64,000 nt of DNA from Streptacidiphilus fuscans (GCF_015690355.1 NZ_JADPRT010000008.1:308270-372269), one strand, 5' to 3'; counted from the first letter of the stretch, positions 1-8,989 are shown. Notes: a model not told the origin generated them from the sequence alone. Made by a program: numbers and translations.

Positions 1-155
1 GAGAGCAGGTCCGCCGCGCAGACGGCGACGATCGCGCCGACCACCGGAAGCAGCCGCTGCCAGAGCGGTGCCTGGAGCAGCGCCGCTCCGTCGTCCAGCG
101 GCGAGGCCGACGGCGCGGAGGCGCCCACCTCCTCCACGGGTCGGATGCTCGTCAC
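1..155 (-). CDS. N-terminal fragment of a putative membrane protein
   Basis: Only the first 51 or so codons are present; the gene runs off the left edge. It appears to start at a GTG at 155. The visible N-terminus is an acidic, Ser/Ala/Pro-rich stretch of about 30 residues followed by a hydrophobic segment (LLPVVGAIVAVCAADLL), probably a first membrane helix. No Shine-Dalgarno site is obvious close to the start. The gene is divergent from the SGNH hydrolase. I do not recognise the family and assign no function. Confidence 0.45.
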   Translation of the reverse strand, partial: MTSIRPVEEVGASAPSASPLDDGAALLQAPLWQRLLPVVGAIVAVCAADLL

Positions 156-283
156 AGTGCTGAATCTATAGGAACCCCCTGTAAGCGACACGTCTGAGGC
201 TTTCCACCCAAAACGCTCGCCCCTCCGGTATTCCCCTCTCGGCACGCACGGCGACGTGGTTCATCTCACTCCCGTCAAGACCT

Positions 284-319
284 ACCTACGGTGGCGTAGG
301 TCACTTCACACAGTGAAGT
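284..319. promoter_or_regulatory. Two adjacent perfect palindromes upstream of the SGNH hydrolase
   Basis: ACCTACGGTGGCGTAGGT (284-301) is a perfect inverted repeat with 7-bp arms and a 4-nt spacer. ACTTCACACAGTGAAGT (303-319) is a second one, with 7-bp arms and a 3-nt spacer. They are one base apart and end 9 bp before the start codon at 329. The position suits an operator for a dimeric repressor (TetR- or GntR-like) controlling the hydrolase and perhaps the divergent gene. No cognate regulator is adjacent. Confidence 0.6.
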
Positions 320-328
320 ATCGACGGT

Positions 329-1132
329 ATGCCCACATCGCGATCACCCCAGGAGCACGGTCAGATCACCTCCTACGTCGCCCTCGGCGACAGCTTCACG
401 GAGGGACTGAACGACCCGGGGCCCGACGGCGGCTTCGCCGGATGGGCCGACCGGCTGGCCCGCATCCTCGCCGAGCAGCGACCGCGTACCGAGTCCGGGC
501 ACTACGACCTGCGCTACGCCAACCTGGCCGTGCGCGGACGCCTGCTGGACCAGATCGCCGCCGAACAGGCGCCGCAGATCGAGTCGATGCAGCCGGACCT
601 GGTCAGCATCTGCGCGGGTGGCAACGACATCCTGCGACCGGGGAGCGACCCGGACGACGTGGCCGAGCGCTTCGAGCGGGCCGTGCTCCAGGTCCGGCCG
701 CACGCCGGCCGCGTGCTGATCTTCACCGGCTTCGACACCCGGGACACCCCAGTGCTCAAGCACCTGCGCGGCAAGATCGCCACCTACAACGCGCACCTGC
801 GGGCCGTCGCCGACCGGCACGACCTGGACGTGGCGGACGTGTGGGCGCTCCGTTCGGCGCGCGACCGCCGCGCCTGGAGCGAGGACCGGCTGCACCTCTC
901 CCCGGAGGGCCACCAGCGCGTCGCCCTGCTGGCCGCGCGGTCGCTCGGGCTTCCCGTCGAGGACCCCGAGGCCCCCTGGCCGCCCATGACCACTCACAGC
1001 GCGGCGGAGCAGCGCCGGGAGAACATCCAGTGGGCGCGCGAGTACCTGCTCCCCTGGGTCGGCCGCCGCCTGCGCGGCGAGTCCTCGGGCGACCACGTCG
1101 AGCCCAAGCGCCCGGACCTCGCCCCGCTGTAA
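329..1132 (+). CDS. SGNH/GDSL-family hydrolase
   Basis: A 267-residue protein of the SGNH (GDSL-like lipase/esterase) superfamily, predicted to hydrolyse an ester bond. Substrate unknown. Block I with the nucleophilic Ser is ALGDSFTEG near residue 17. Block III is AGGNDIL near residue 93. The catalytic Asp/His pair is in DRLHLSPEGH near residue 190. There is no signal peptide or membrane segment, so it is probably cytoplasmic. The ATG at 329 follows the two palindromes so closely, without a good Shine-Dalgarno site, that the message may have a very short leader. A hairpin terminator follows the stop. Confidence 0.9.
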   Translation: MPTSRSPQEHGQITSYVALGDSFTEGLNDPGPDGGFAGWADRLARILAEQRPRTESGHYDLRYANLAVRGRLLDQIAAEQAPQIESMQPDLVSICAGGNDILRPGSDPDDVAERFERAVLQVRPHAGRVLIFTGFDTRDTPVLKHLRGKIATYNAHLRAVADRHDLDVADVWALRSARDRRAWSEDRLHLSPEGHQRVALLAARSLGLPVEDPEAPWPPMTTHSAAEQRRENIQWAREYLLPWVGRRLRGESSGDHVEPKRPDLAPL

Positions 1133-1175
1133 CGCCTGCGTGCCCTTGCGCCGCCGCACCGCGGCACCGGCACCG

Positions 1176-1212
1176 AGCCCGCTCCGACGCCTGCGCGTCG
1201 GGGCGGGCTTTC
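1176..1212 (+). terminator. Rho-independent-type hairpin after the SGNH hydrolase
   Basis: The arms AGCCCGC-T-CCGACGC and GCGTCGG-G-GCGGGCT form two 7-bp stems separated by one T/G bulge pair, with a 4-nt loop. A short T-rich tail follows at 1209-1212. It lies 44 bp after the SGNH stop and separates that gene from the copper operon. Confidence 0.7.
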
Positions 1213-1283
1213 TGCTACCTGGAGCAAGGGATGGCTACTCTCGGTGCTCGTGGGATTTCGAGCTTCGGCCGCCATGCCAGGGA

Positions 1284-1300
1284 ATACCCCAGGGGGGTAT
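1284..1300. promoter_or_regulatory. CsoR-type copper-responsive operator
   Basis: ATACCCCAGGGGGGTAT is a perfect inverted repeat with 7-bp arms (ATACCCC/GGGGTAT) and a 3-nt spacer. It matches the G/C-tract palindromes with TA ends bound by CsoR repressors in actinobacteria. It lies 64 bp upstream of copZ, where repressor binding would block transcription until Cu(I) binds CsoR. No csoR gene is in the window, so the regulator acts from elsewhere. Confidence 0.8.
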
Positions 1301-1363
1301 GGTGTTGTACGGATCGAGGATCGAATGGTCCCCTCGTACAGTTCCGCCGACCAGGAGGCACCC

Positions 1364-1579
1364 ATGACCACCGCCGTCTTCACCGTTTCCGGCATGACCT
1401 GCGGCCACTGCGAGAAGGCCGTCTCCGAGGAGCTCGGCGCCCTGACCGGCGTGGTGCAGGTCGCCGCTGACGCCAAGGCCGGCACGGTCACCGTCGAGTC
1501 CGAGCAGCCGCTGGACGACGCCACCGTCCGCGCCGCCGTGGACGAGGCGGGCTACGAGCTCACCGGCCGCCAGGCCTGA
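1364..1579 (+). CDS. copZ: Copper chaperone, heavy-metal-associated domain (CopZ-like)
   Basis: A 71-residue single-domain HMA protein with the Cu(I)-binding motif GMTCGHC near residues 10-16 and the family's beta-alpha-beta-beta-alpha-beta length. It is predicted to carry cytosolic Cu(I) to the ATPase encoded 35 bp downstream. The start is the ATG at 1364, 5 bp after an AGGAGG site at 1353. An in-frame start exists upstream at 1244, but it would add 40 residues unlike the family and run over the operator. Confidence 0.93.
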   Translation: MTTAVFTVSGMTCGHCEKAVSEELGALTGVVQVAADAKAGTVTVESEQPLDDATVRAAVDEAGYELTGRQA

Positions 1580-1614
1580 CCCACCCAGGGAGCCCAGCAG
1601 GAGGAGGAAGCAGC

Positions 1615-3906
1615 ATGTCCACCGCCATCCCTGGCATAGAACCGGTCGTCCAACGCGTCGAGCTCGCCATCGGCGGCATGACGTGCGCGTCCTGCGCTGC
1701 CCGCATCGAGAAGAAGCTGAACCGGATGGAGGGCGTCACCGCCACGGTCAACTTCGCCACCGAGAAGGCCAGCGTCGCGCACGCGTCCGACGTGGCCGTG
1801 GCGGATCTGATCGCCACGGTCGAGAAGACCGGCTACACGGCCGAGGTTCCCGCCCCCGTCGTCCCCGAACCGGTCACGACGGACGACGGCGCAGCGGGCG
1901 GTACGGCGGAGGGCGGCACGCCCGGGGCGAGGGACGACGAGACGGCCCGGCTCCGGCACCGGCTGCTGGTCACCGTCGCGCTCAGCATCCCCGTGATCGT
2001 CCTCGCGATGGTCCCCGCGCTGCAGTTCCGCAACTGGCAGTGGCTGTCGCTGACCCTGGCCGCGCCGGTCGTGGTCTGGGGCGGCTGGCAGTTCCACAAG
2101 GCCGCCTGGACCAACCTGCGGCACGGCGCGGCCACCATGGACACCCTCGTCTCCGTGGGCACCCTGGCCGCCTTCGGCTGGTCCGTCTGGGCACTCTTCT
2201 TCGGCGACGCCGGCATGCCGGGTATGAAGCACGGCTTCGACTTCTCGCTCTCCTCGCAGAACGCCTCGTCCACCCTCTACCTGGAGACGGCCGCCGGTGT
2301 CACGGCGTTCATCCTGCTCGGCCGCTATCTGGAGGCGCGGGCCAAGCGCCGCGCCGGCGCGGCCCTGCGCGCGCTGCTGGAGCTGGGAGCCAAGGACGTG
2401 GCCGTGCTCCGTGACGGCCGCGAGGAGCGCATCCCGATCGGACGGCTCGTGCTCGGCGACCGCTTCGTGGTCCGTCCCGGCGAGAAGGTCGCGACCGACG
2501 GACGCGTCGTCGAGGGCAGCTCGGCGGTCGACGCCTCCCTGCTGACGGGCGAGTCCGTCCCGGTCGAGGTCGGCCCGGGCGACGAGGTCACCGGAGCGAC
2601 GGTCAACTCCGGCGGCCGACTGGTCGTCGAGGCGACCCGCGTCGGCGCCGACACACAACTGGCCCGGATGGCCGTCCTGGTCGAGCAGGCGCAGAGCGGA
2701 AAGGCCGCGGCGCAGCGCCTGGCCGACCGGATCTCAGCGGTCTTCGTCCCGGCGGTGCTGATCATCGCGCTGGTGACACTGGGCGTCTGGCTGGCCGTCA
2801 GCGGCAGCGCCACGGAGGCGTTCACCGCCGCCGTGGCCGTGCTGATCATCGCCTGCCCCTGCGCGCTCGGCCTGGCCACGCCCACCGCGCTGATGGTCGG
2901 CACGGGTCGGGGCGCCCAGCTGGGCATCCTGATCAGGGGCCCCGAGGTGCTGGAGTCCACCCGCCAGGTCGACACCGTCGTCCTGGACAAGACCGGCACC
3001 GTCACCACCGGCCGGATGGCCCTGGTCGCCGTCCACCCCGCGGACGGCGTCAACGAGGCGCAGGCGCTGCGCCTGGCCGCCGCGGTCGAACATGCCTCCG
3101 AGCACCCGATCGCCGCGGCGATCGCGGCAGCGGTGCCGGAGCCGGCCGCGGTGGAGAGCTTCCGCAACGTCCCGGGCCTCGGGGTCGAGGGCGTCGTGGA
3201 CGGTCACGCGGTCGTCGCCGGACGCGAACGACTGCTCACCGACTGGTCGATGACGCTGCCGCCGGAGCTGCTCACCGCCAAGGCGGACGCCGAGGCCGCA
3301 GGCCGCACGGCGGTCCTGGTCGGCTGGGACGGCGCGGCCCGCGCGGTCCTGACGGTCGCGGACACCCCGAAGCCGAGCAGCGCCGAGGCGATCACGCGCC
3401 TGCGCGGCCTGGGCCTCACCCCGGTCCTGCTCACCGGGGACAACGCGGCGGTGGCACGGTCCGTCGCGGCCGAGGTCGGCATCGACGCCGACCAGGTGAT
3501 CGCGGAGGTCCTCCCCGAGGACAAGGCGAGCGTGGTCGCCGGGCTCCAGGCCGAGGGCCGCACGGTCGCCATGGTCGGCGACGGCGTCAACGACGCCGCC
3601 GCCCTCGCCCAGGCCGACCTGGGCCTGGCCATGGGCACCGGCACGGACGCCGCGATCGAGGCCGCCGACCTCACCCTGGTCCGCGGTGACCTGCGGTCGG
3701 CAGCGGACGCCATCCGCCTGTCCCGACGCACGCTCGCCACGATCAAGGGCAACCTCTTCTGGGCCTTCGGCTACAACGTCGCAGCCCTGCCGCTGGCGGC
3801 CTTCGGCCTGCTCAACCCGATGATCGCGGGCGCGGCGATGGCCTTCTCCTCGGTCTTCGTCGTCACCAACAGCCTCCGCCTCCGGCGGTTCCAGGCTCAG
3901 GCCTGA
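1615..3906 (+). CDS. copA: Cu(I)-exporting P1B-type ATPase
   Basis: A 763-residue P1B-1 ATPase that exports Cu(I) across the cytoplasmic membrane. In order: one N-terminal HMA domain with GMTCASC (Cys24, Cys27); transmembrane helices; the actuator TGES (311-314); the transport motif CPC (414-416); the phosphorylation site DKTGT (Asp458); the SEHP motif; TGDN; GDGVND; and the last membrane pair. All P1B-1 signature residues are present. It follows copZ by 35 bp, with a GGAGGAGGAA site before the ATG, and so shares the CsoR-type operator. A strong hairpin follows the stop. Confidence 0.97.
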   Translation: MSTAIPGIEPVVQRVELAIGGMTCASCAARIEKKLNRMEGVTATVNFATEKASVAHASDVAVADLIATVEKTGYTAEVPAPVVPEPVTTDDGAAGGTAEGGTPGARDDETARLRHRLLVTVALSIPVIVLAMVPALQFRNWQWLSLTLAAPVVVWGGWQFHKAAWTNLRHGAATMDTLVSVGTLAAFGWSVWALFFGDAGMPGMKHGFDFSLSSQNASSTLYLETAAGVTAFILLGRYLEARAKRRAGAALRALLELGAKDVAVLRDGREERIPIGRLVLGDRFVVRPGEKVATDGRVVEGSSAVDASLLTGESVPVEVGPGDEVTGATVNSGGRLVVEATRVGADTQLARMAVLVEQAQSGKAAAQRLADRISAVFVPAVLIIALVTLGVWLAVSGSATEAFTAAVAVLIIACPCALGLATPTALMVGTGRGAQLGILIRGPEVLESTRQVDTVVLDKTGTVTTGRMALVAVHPADGVNEAQALRLAAAVEHASEHPIAAAIAAAVPEPAAVESFRNVPGLGVEGVVDGHAVVAGRERLLTDWSMTLPPELLTAKADAEAAGRTAVLVGWDGAARAVLTVADTPKPSSAEAITRLRGLGLTPVLLTGDNAAVARSVAAEVGIDADQVIAEVLPEDKASVVAGLQAEGRTVAMVGDGVNDAAALAQADLGLAMGTGTDAAIEAADLTLVRGDLRSAADAIRLSRRTLATIKGNLFWAFGYNVAALPLAAFGLLNPMIAGAAMAFSSVFVVTNSLRLRRFQAQA

Positions 3907-3918
3907 GGGGGCGGGACA

Positions 3919-3978
3919 GGGGACGTCGCACTGCTCTCAGGGGCGCGGGGCCGCGCCCCCGGGTGGTGCAACGTCCCC
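3919..3978. terminator. Large bidirectional terminator between copA and the SDR gene
   Basis: An outer stem (GGGGACGTCGCAC at 3919-3931 with GTGCAACGTCCCC at 3966-3978, one mismatch) encloses an inner 8-bp stem (GGGGCGCG/CGCGCCCC, 3940-3959, loop GGGC). It fills the 85-bp gap between two convergent genes and probably stops transcription from both sides. There is no T tract, as is usual in this lineage. Confidence 0.7.
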
Positions 3979-3991
3979 GCCGCCCGGACCG

Positions 3992-4711
3992 TCACCGACC
4001 GAGCAGCTCGCCGCCGTTGCAGTGCAGGATCTCGCCCGTGATGTAGCCGGCCTCCGCGCTCGCCAGGAAGAAGACCGCAGCCGAGACGTCCTCCGGCTCG
4101 CCCACGCGGCCCACCAACGTACGACCCGCGCGGCGAACGAGTTCCACCTCGTTGAGGCGGTCGCCGAAGAACTCCGTGCCCGCCACCGTGCCCGGGGCGA
4201 CCACGTTCGCGGTGATCCCGGACGGGCCCAACTGCGCGGCCAGGAAGTGGTTCCAGGCGTGCAGCGCGGCCTTGGACGCGCCGTAGGAGCCGGCCCCGCG
4301 GACCGCCGCGATCGAACTGATCGTCACCACCCGTCCGCCGCCCTGCGCGAGCCGGTCCCGAACCGACTCGGTGAGCAGCACCGCGGTCAGCACGTTGCGC
4401 TCGAAGTCGCCGCGCCAGCGGGCCAGCACCGCGTGCGGGCCCGCTCCGGCCCGGGACTCCCTGCTGCCCGCGCTGTTGACCAACACGTCTATCCGGCCCG
4501 GAAGTTCACCCACCAGCGCGGCGACCGCATCGGCGTCGGCGAGGTCGCAGGAGAGCGGGCGGACCGAGGGGCCGAGACGCTCGGCCGCCTCGACGAGGAC
4601 GTCCCGCCGACGGCCGACGATGGTGACCTGGTCCCCCGCCTCGGCGAACCGACGGGCCACCGAGAGCCCGATCCCCGTCCCGCCACCGGTGACGACAACG
4701 TTCCTGCCCAT
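3992..4711 (-). CDS. SDR-family oxidoreductase
   Basis: A 239-residue classical short-chain dehydrogenase/reductase. The Rossmann cofactor motif GGGTGIG is at 9-15. The active site is Asn106, Ser in ISSIAA (about 132) and YGASK (Tyr143, Lys147). The C-terminus has the typical ITGEILHCNGG ending. GRRRD after beta-strand 2 suggests a preference for NADP(H). The substrate is unknown; FabG-like sequences act on many ketones. The gene is monocistronic and convergent with copA. Confidence 0.92.
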   Translation of the reverse strand: MGRNVVVTGGGTGIGLSVARRFAEAGDQVTIVGRRRDVLVEAAERLGPSVRPLSCDLADADAVAALVGELPGRIDVLVNSAGSRESRAGAGPHAVLARWRGDFERNVLTAVLLTESVRDRLAQGGGRVVTISSIAAVRGAGSYGASKAALHAWNHFLAAQLGPSGITANVVAPGTVAGTEFFGDRLNEVELVRRAGRTLVGRVGEPEDVSAAVFFLASAEAGYITGEILHCNGGELLGR

Positions 4712-5248
4712 CCGGGCGCCCCCCTGTCTTCCTGACCTCGCACGCCCCGGGCTCCCGGAGCGCGCTGCGAGGCCGCTGCATCGTTGCCGCGTGCGTGCCG
4801 CGTTGTTGCTGCGCTGTTGCCGCGTGATTCCTGCGAGTCATCAAGTGGCCGCGGAGAGCCGACCCGGCCCCCAACAGGTCAGTCAGAACGCCGTGCGGAT
4901 TCACGTGATTCCTACCACGCTGCTATTCGTCCGCTTCGCACCGGGTCGCCCCGACCCGCACCCTCGGACCGAGCGCGCCTGGCATATGACGCTTCGAAGG
5001 ATCACCGTGAGAGGGGCATCACATGGCCTGACCGTAACTTCGCGAGGCCAACTTTGTGTTAGAACTCGTGAGCCGGGATTCCGGCGGATCCCGGTGCCCG
5101 GCCGCCGTCGCTGGGCGGCCGAAAGCGCACGGCGCGGGCGTGATCAGGGTGGTTGAGCGGCCTCCCCCGCGCCCCGCCGTGCGCGCACGCCCCGGCTGCC
5201 TCCACGCGTGCCCTCCACGTACCTTCTCCACGCCTTCGCAGAACGCGG
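4712..5248. other. Gene-free interval between the SDR gene and the citrate synthase terminator
   Basis: About 540 bp with no convincing coding sequence. The open frames here lack Shine-Dalgarno sites and show no recognisable protein. The part nearest 4712 must hold the SDR promoter. I see only short imperfect GTTGCTGCG-type repeats near 4800-4830 and no tRNA-like or strong hairpin structure. Confidence 0.5.
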
Positions 5249-5290
5249 GAGCGGGCCCGCACGCCCCTTCCGAGGTGTGCGGACCCGCTC
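5249..5290 (-). terminator. Terminator hairpin of citrate synthase
   Basis: GAGCGGGCCCGCAC (5249-5262) pairs with GTGCGGACCCGCTC (5277-5290) with one mismatch across a 14-nt loop. It lies 23 bp beyond the stop codon of the minus-strand citrate synthase gene. Confidence 0.65.
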
Positions 5291-5312
5291 CGTCCGTGCT
5301 GTGCGAACGCGG

Positions 5313-6602
5313 TCAGCGCGCGTCGATCGGGACGTAGTCCCGGATGACCTCACCGGTGTAGATCTGGCGCGGACGGCCGATCTTGTTGGCGGGGTCGGTG
5401 ATCATCTCCTGCCAGTGGGCGATCCAGCCGGGCAGGCGGCCCAGCGCGAACAGCACGGTGAACATGCTGGTCGGGAAGCCCATGGCCCGGTAGATCAGGC
5501 CGGTGTAGAAGTCCACGTTCGGGTAGAGCTTGCGCGAGACGAAGTAGTCGTCCGTCAGCGCGTGCTGCTCCAGCTTGAGCGCGATGTCCAGCAGCTCGTC
5601 GGCCTTGCCCAGCTGGGCCAGGACGTCGTGGGCCGCGGCCTTGATGATCTGCGCACGCGGGTCGAAGCTCTTGTAGACGCGGTGCCCGAAGCCCATCAGG
5701 CGGACGCCGTCCTCGCGGTTCTTCACCTTGCGGATGAAGGCGTCCACGTCGCCGCCGTCGCGCTTGATGCCCTCGAGCATCTCCAGCACGGCCTGGTTGG
5801 CGCCGCCGTGGAGGGGGCCCCACAGCGCGTTGATGCCGGCCGAGATGGAGGCGAAGAGGTTGGCGTGCGAGGAGCCGACCAGGCGAACCGTGGAGGTGGA
5901 GCAGTTCTGCTCGTGGTCCGCGTGCAGGATCAGCAGCTTCTCCAGCGCGTTGACCACGACCGGGTTGAGCTCGTAGTCCTCGGCCGGGACGGCGAACGTC
6001 ATGCGCAGGAAGTTCTCGACGTAGCCGAGGTCGTTGCGCGGGTAGACGAACGGGTGGCCCTGGGCCTTCTTGAAGGCATAGGCAGCTATGGTCGGCAGCT
6101 TGGCCAGCAGGCGCACCGCGGAGACGTAGCGCTGCTCGGGGTCGAACGGGTTGTGGCTGTCCTGGTAGAACGTGGACAGCGCGCCGACCACGGAGGACAG
6201 CATCGCCATCGGGTGGGCGTCGCGGGGGAAGCCCTGGAAGAAGCGCTTGACATCCTCGTGCAGCAGCGTGTGCTGGTTGATGTCGTGCTCGAAGACCCGC
6301 AGCTGCTCGGCGTTCGGCAGCTCGCCGTTGATCAGCAGGTAGGCGGTCTCCAGGAAGGAGCCGCGCTCGGCGATCTGCTCGATCGGGTAGCCACGGTAGC
6401 GAAGGATGCCCTGGTCGCCGTCGATGTAGGTGATCGCGGACTTGCAGGCGGCGGTGTTACCGAAGCCGTTGTCCAGCGTGGTCAGGCCGGTCTGGCCGAG
6501 CAGCTTCGAGATGTCGAAGCCCGCGTTACCAACGGTGGCGTCGACCACCGGGTAGTCGTACTCGCCGCCCTGGTAGCGGAGTACTACAGAGTTGTCGCTC
6601 AC
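5313..6602 (-). CDS. gltA: Citrate synthase
   Basis: A 429-residue type II (hexameric-class) citrate synthase, which condenses acetyl-CoA with oxaloacetate at the entry to the TCA cycle. The catalytic His is in GPLHGGANQA, the second His in GFGHRVYKS and the Asp in PNVDFYTGL. HADHEQNCSTSTVR and RYRGYPIEQ are family hallmarks. The GTG at 6602 (VSDNSVVLRY) was chosen over the ATG 36 bp upstream because the family starts there and a GAGGGAAG site precedes it. In S. coelicolor the equivalent gene is called citA. It is monocistronic, with a hairpin downstream. Confidence 0.96.
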   Translation of the reverse strand: MSDNSVVLRYQGGEYDYPVVDATVGNAGFDISKLLGQTGLTTLDNGFGNTAACKSAITYIDGDQGILRYRGYPIEQIAERGSFLETAYLLINGELPNAEQLRVFEHDINQHTLLHEDVKRFFQGFPRDAHPMAMLSSVVGALSTFYQDSHNPFDPEQRYVSAVRLLAKLPTIAAYAFKKAQGHPFVYPRNDLGYVENFLRMTFAVPAEDYELNPVVVNALEKLLILHADHEQNCSTSTVRLVGSSHANLFASISAGINALWGPLHGGANQAVLEMLEGIKRDGGDVDAFIRKVKNREDGVRLMGFGHRVYKSFDPRAQIIKAAAHDVLAQLGKADELLDIALKLEQHALTDDYFVSRKLYPNVDFYTGLIYRAMGFPTSMFTVLFALGRLPGWIAHWQEMITDPANKIGRPRQIYTGEVIRDYVPIDAR

Positions 6603-6769
6603 GTCTTCCCTCATCACCAGCGGAATGACCCTGTTCAAGGGTTCAAGGGGTGCCCTGACTCCCTCCTACCTTCCCCCAGGCGGGTTACACCTGTGCAGGC
6701 GGGGTGGCCCAAAAGAGCCGAAGGTCACAAAGAAAAGGGCCATTCGCTTTCAAGTTCTGACAGCGGAAC

Positions 6770-8989
6770 CTACCCCCGAGTCAGCCTATGGTCCAATGCC
6801 GTGTGTCGGCGACCTGCGGAAACCGCCCGAACGGCCTGCCCCAGCGCACGGCGGGATCCGACCAGTACCACCAGCTTCCTGGCCCTCGTGACGGCCGTGT
6901 AGAGGAGGTTGCGCTGGAGCATCATCCAGGCGCTGGTCGTGAGGGGGATCACAACGCAGGGGTACTCACTGCCCTGTGATCGGTGGATGGTCACGGCGTA
7001 GGCGTGGGCGAGTTCATCCAGCTCGTCGAAGTCGTACACGACGTCCTCGTCCTCGTCGGTGCGGACGGTGAGCTGCTGGTCCTCCACACTGAGCGCCGTG
7101 ACGACGCCCACCGTTCCGTTGAAGACGCCGTTCCGGCCCTTGTCGTAGTTGTTGCGGATCTGGGTGACCTTGTCGCCGACCCGGAAGGTCCGCCCGCCGA
7201 AGCGGCGCTCAGGCCGGTCCGGGCGGGCGGGCGTGATGGCCCCCTGGAGCAGGGTGTTCAGGTTGCCCGCGCCCGCCGGGCCACGGTGCATCGGGGCGAG
7301 CACCTGGACGTCGCGGGAAGGGTCAAGCCCGAACTTGGCCGGAATCCGGCGGGCGACCACATCAACCGTCAGGTCGGCGGTGTGCTCGGTGTCCTCCTCG
7401 ACGAACAGGAAGAAGTCCGCCAGACCGGTGGTGATCGGCGGGACGCCCTCGTTGATCCGGTGCGCGTTGGTGACCACGCCGGACTGCTGCGCCTGCCGGA
7501 AGATCCGGTTGAGCCGGACGGCCGGGACCGGGCTGCCGGGCGCGAGCAGGTCCCGCAGCACCTCCCCGGCGCCGACGGACGGCAACTGGTCGACGTCGCC
7601 GACCAGCAACAGGTGAGCCCCGGGCGGGACCGCCTTGGCCAGCTTGTTGGCAAGCAGCAGGTCGAGCATGGAGGCCTCGTCGACGACGACCAGGTCGGCG
7701 TCGAGCGGGCGGTCGCGGTCGTAGGCGGCGTCTCCGCCCGGCTTCAGCTCCAGCAGCCGGTGGACCGTGGCGGCATCGCAGCCGGTCAGCTCGGCAAGCC
7801 GTTTGGCGGCGCGGCCCGTGGGCGCCGCGAGGACCACCTTGGCCTTGCGGGCCAGGGCCAGCGTGACGATCGACCGGACGGTGAAGGACTTGCCGCAGCC
7901 CGGACCACCGGTGAGCACGGCGACCTTCTCGGTGAGCGCCAGCTTGACCGACTGCTCCTGCTCGGGGGCGAGATCGGCGTCGGTCCGGGTGCGCAGCCAG
8001 GCGAGGGCCCGCTCCCAGTCCACCTCGGCGAAGGCGGCCAGCCGGTCCTCGGGGGCGCGCAGCAGCCGGCCCAGCTGGGCGGCCAGGGAGACCTCGGCCC
8101 GGTGGAACGGCACCAGGTAGACGGCGCTGACCGGCACGGCGTGCCCGGCCTCGTCCTGCTCCTCGCCCGGGACCTGCTCGCGGACCACGCCCTCCTCCGC
8201 CACCAGCTCGGCCAGGCACTCGATGACCAGGCCGGTGTCGACGGCGAGCAGCTTGACCGCGTCGGAGATCAGCTGCTCCTCGGGGAGGTAGCAGTGGCCC
8301 TGGTCGGAGGACTGCGACAGGGCGTACTGGAGGCCCGCCTTGACGCGCTGCGGACTGTCCTTGGGGATGCCGACCGCCTGCGCGATCCGGTCGGCGGTCA
8401 GGAAGCCGATGCCCCAGACGTCGGCGGCCAGGCGGTAGGGCTCGTTCTTGACCACGGAGATCGCGGAGTCGCCGTAGTTCTTGTAGATCCGGACCGCGAG
8501 GGAGGTGGAGACGCCCACCCCCTGGAGGAAGACCATCACCTCCTTGATCGCCTTCTGCTCCTCCCAGGCGGCGGCGATCAGCTTGGTGCGTTTGGGCCCG
8601 AGCTTGGGCACCTCGATCAGCCGGGTCGGCTCGGTCTCGATGACGTCGAGCGTCTCGACCCCGAAGTGGTCGACGATCCGCTCCGCCAGCCGGGGGCCGA
8701 TGCCCTTGATCAGCCCCGAGCCCAGGTAGCGCCGGATGCCCTGGACGGTGGCGGGCAGGACGGTCGTGTAGTTCTCCACGGTGAACTGCTTGCCGTACTG
8801 GGGATGGCTGCCCCAGCGGCCGTGCATCCGCAGGCTCTCGCCCGGCTGGGCGCCCAGCAGCGCGCCGACGACGGTGAGCAGCTCGCCCCCGCCGCGGCCG
8901 GTGTCGACGCGCGCGACCGTCCAGCCGGTCTCCTCGCTGGCGAAGGTGATGCGTTCCAGCACCCCCTCGACGACCGCCAGTTGGTTCAT
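6770..8989 (-). CDS. recD2: RecD2-type SF1B DNA helicase
   Basis: A 739-residue ATP-dependent 5'-3' DNA helicase of the RecD2 class: the long N-terminal form, not partnered with RecBC. The N-terminal OB-like domain is followed by helix-hairpin-helix repeats (GLIKGIGPRLAERIV near 93-107). Motifs: I GGPGCGKS (361-368), II DEAS (437-440), III GDVDQLP (464-470), V HRSQGSE (669-675), VI YTAVTRAR (697-704). The ATG at 8989 was chosen because the homologous fold begins with MNQLAVVEGVLERI; the 83 residues upstream look non-coding. It probably works in DNA repair or replication-fork processing. It is divergent from the VOC gene. Confidence 0.93.
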   Translation of the reverse strand: MNQLAVVEGVLERITFASEETGWTVARVDTGRGGGELLTVVGALLGAQPGESLRMHGRWGSHPQYGKQFTVENYTTVLPATVQGIRRYLGSGLIKGIGPRLAERIVDHFGVETLDVIETEPTRLIEVPKLGPKRTKLIAAAWEEQKAIKEVMVFLQGVGVSTSLAVRIYKNYGDSAISVVKNEPYRLAADVWGIGFLTADRIAQAVGIPKDSPQRVKAGLQYALSQSSDQGHCYLPEEQLISDAVKLLAVDTGLVIECLAELVAEEGVVREQVPGEEQDEAGHAVPVSAVYLVPFHRAEVSLAAQLGRLLRAPEDRLAAFAEVDWERALAWLRTRTDADLAPEQEQSVKLALTEKVAVLTGGPGCGKSFTVRSIVTLALARKAKVVLAAPTGRAAKRLAELTGCDAATVHRLLELKPGGDAAYDRDRPLDADLVVVDEASMLDLLLANKLAKAVPPGAHLLLVGDVDQLPSVGAGEVLRDLLAPGSPVPAVRLNRIFRQAQQSGVVTNAHRINEGVPPITTGLADFFLFVEEDTEHTADLTVDVVARRIPAKFGLDPSRDVQVLAPMHRGPAGAGNLNTLLQGAITPARPDRPERRFGGRTFRVGDKVTQIRNNYDKGRNGVFNGTVGVVTALSVEDQQLTVRTDEDEDVVYDFDELDELAHAYAVTIHRSQGSEYPCVVIPLTTSAWMMLQRNLLYTAVTRARKLVVLVGSRRALGQAVRAVSAGRRHTALDHRLTRG

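Noticed and set aside
4371..5156. 261-codon plus-strand frame across the SDR start and its upstream gap
   Set aside because: It begins inside the SDR gene on the opposite strand, has no Shine-Dalgarno site and yields an Arg/Pro-rich product with no domain.
5208..6902. 564-codon plus-strand frame over citrate synthase
   Set aside because: It is the mirror of the citrate synthase gene, with Val/Gln/Asp-rich low-complexity translation and no motif.
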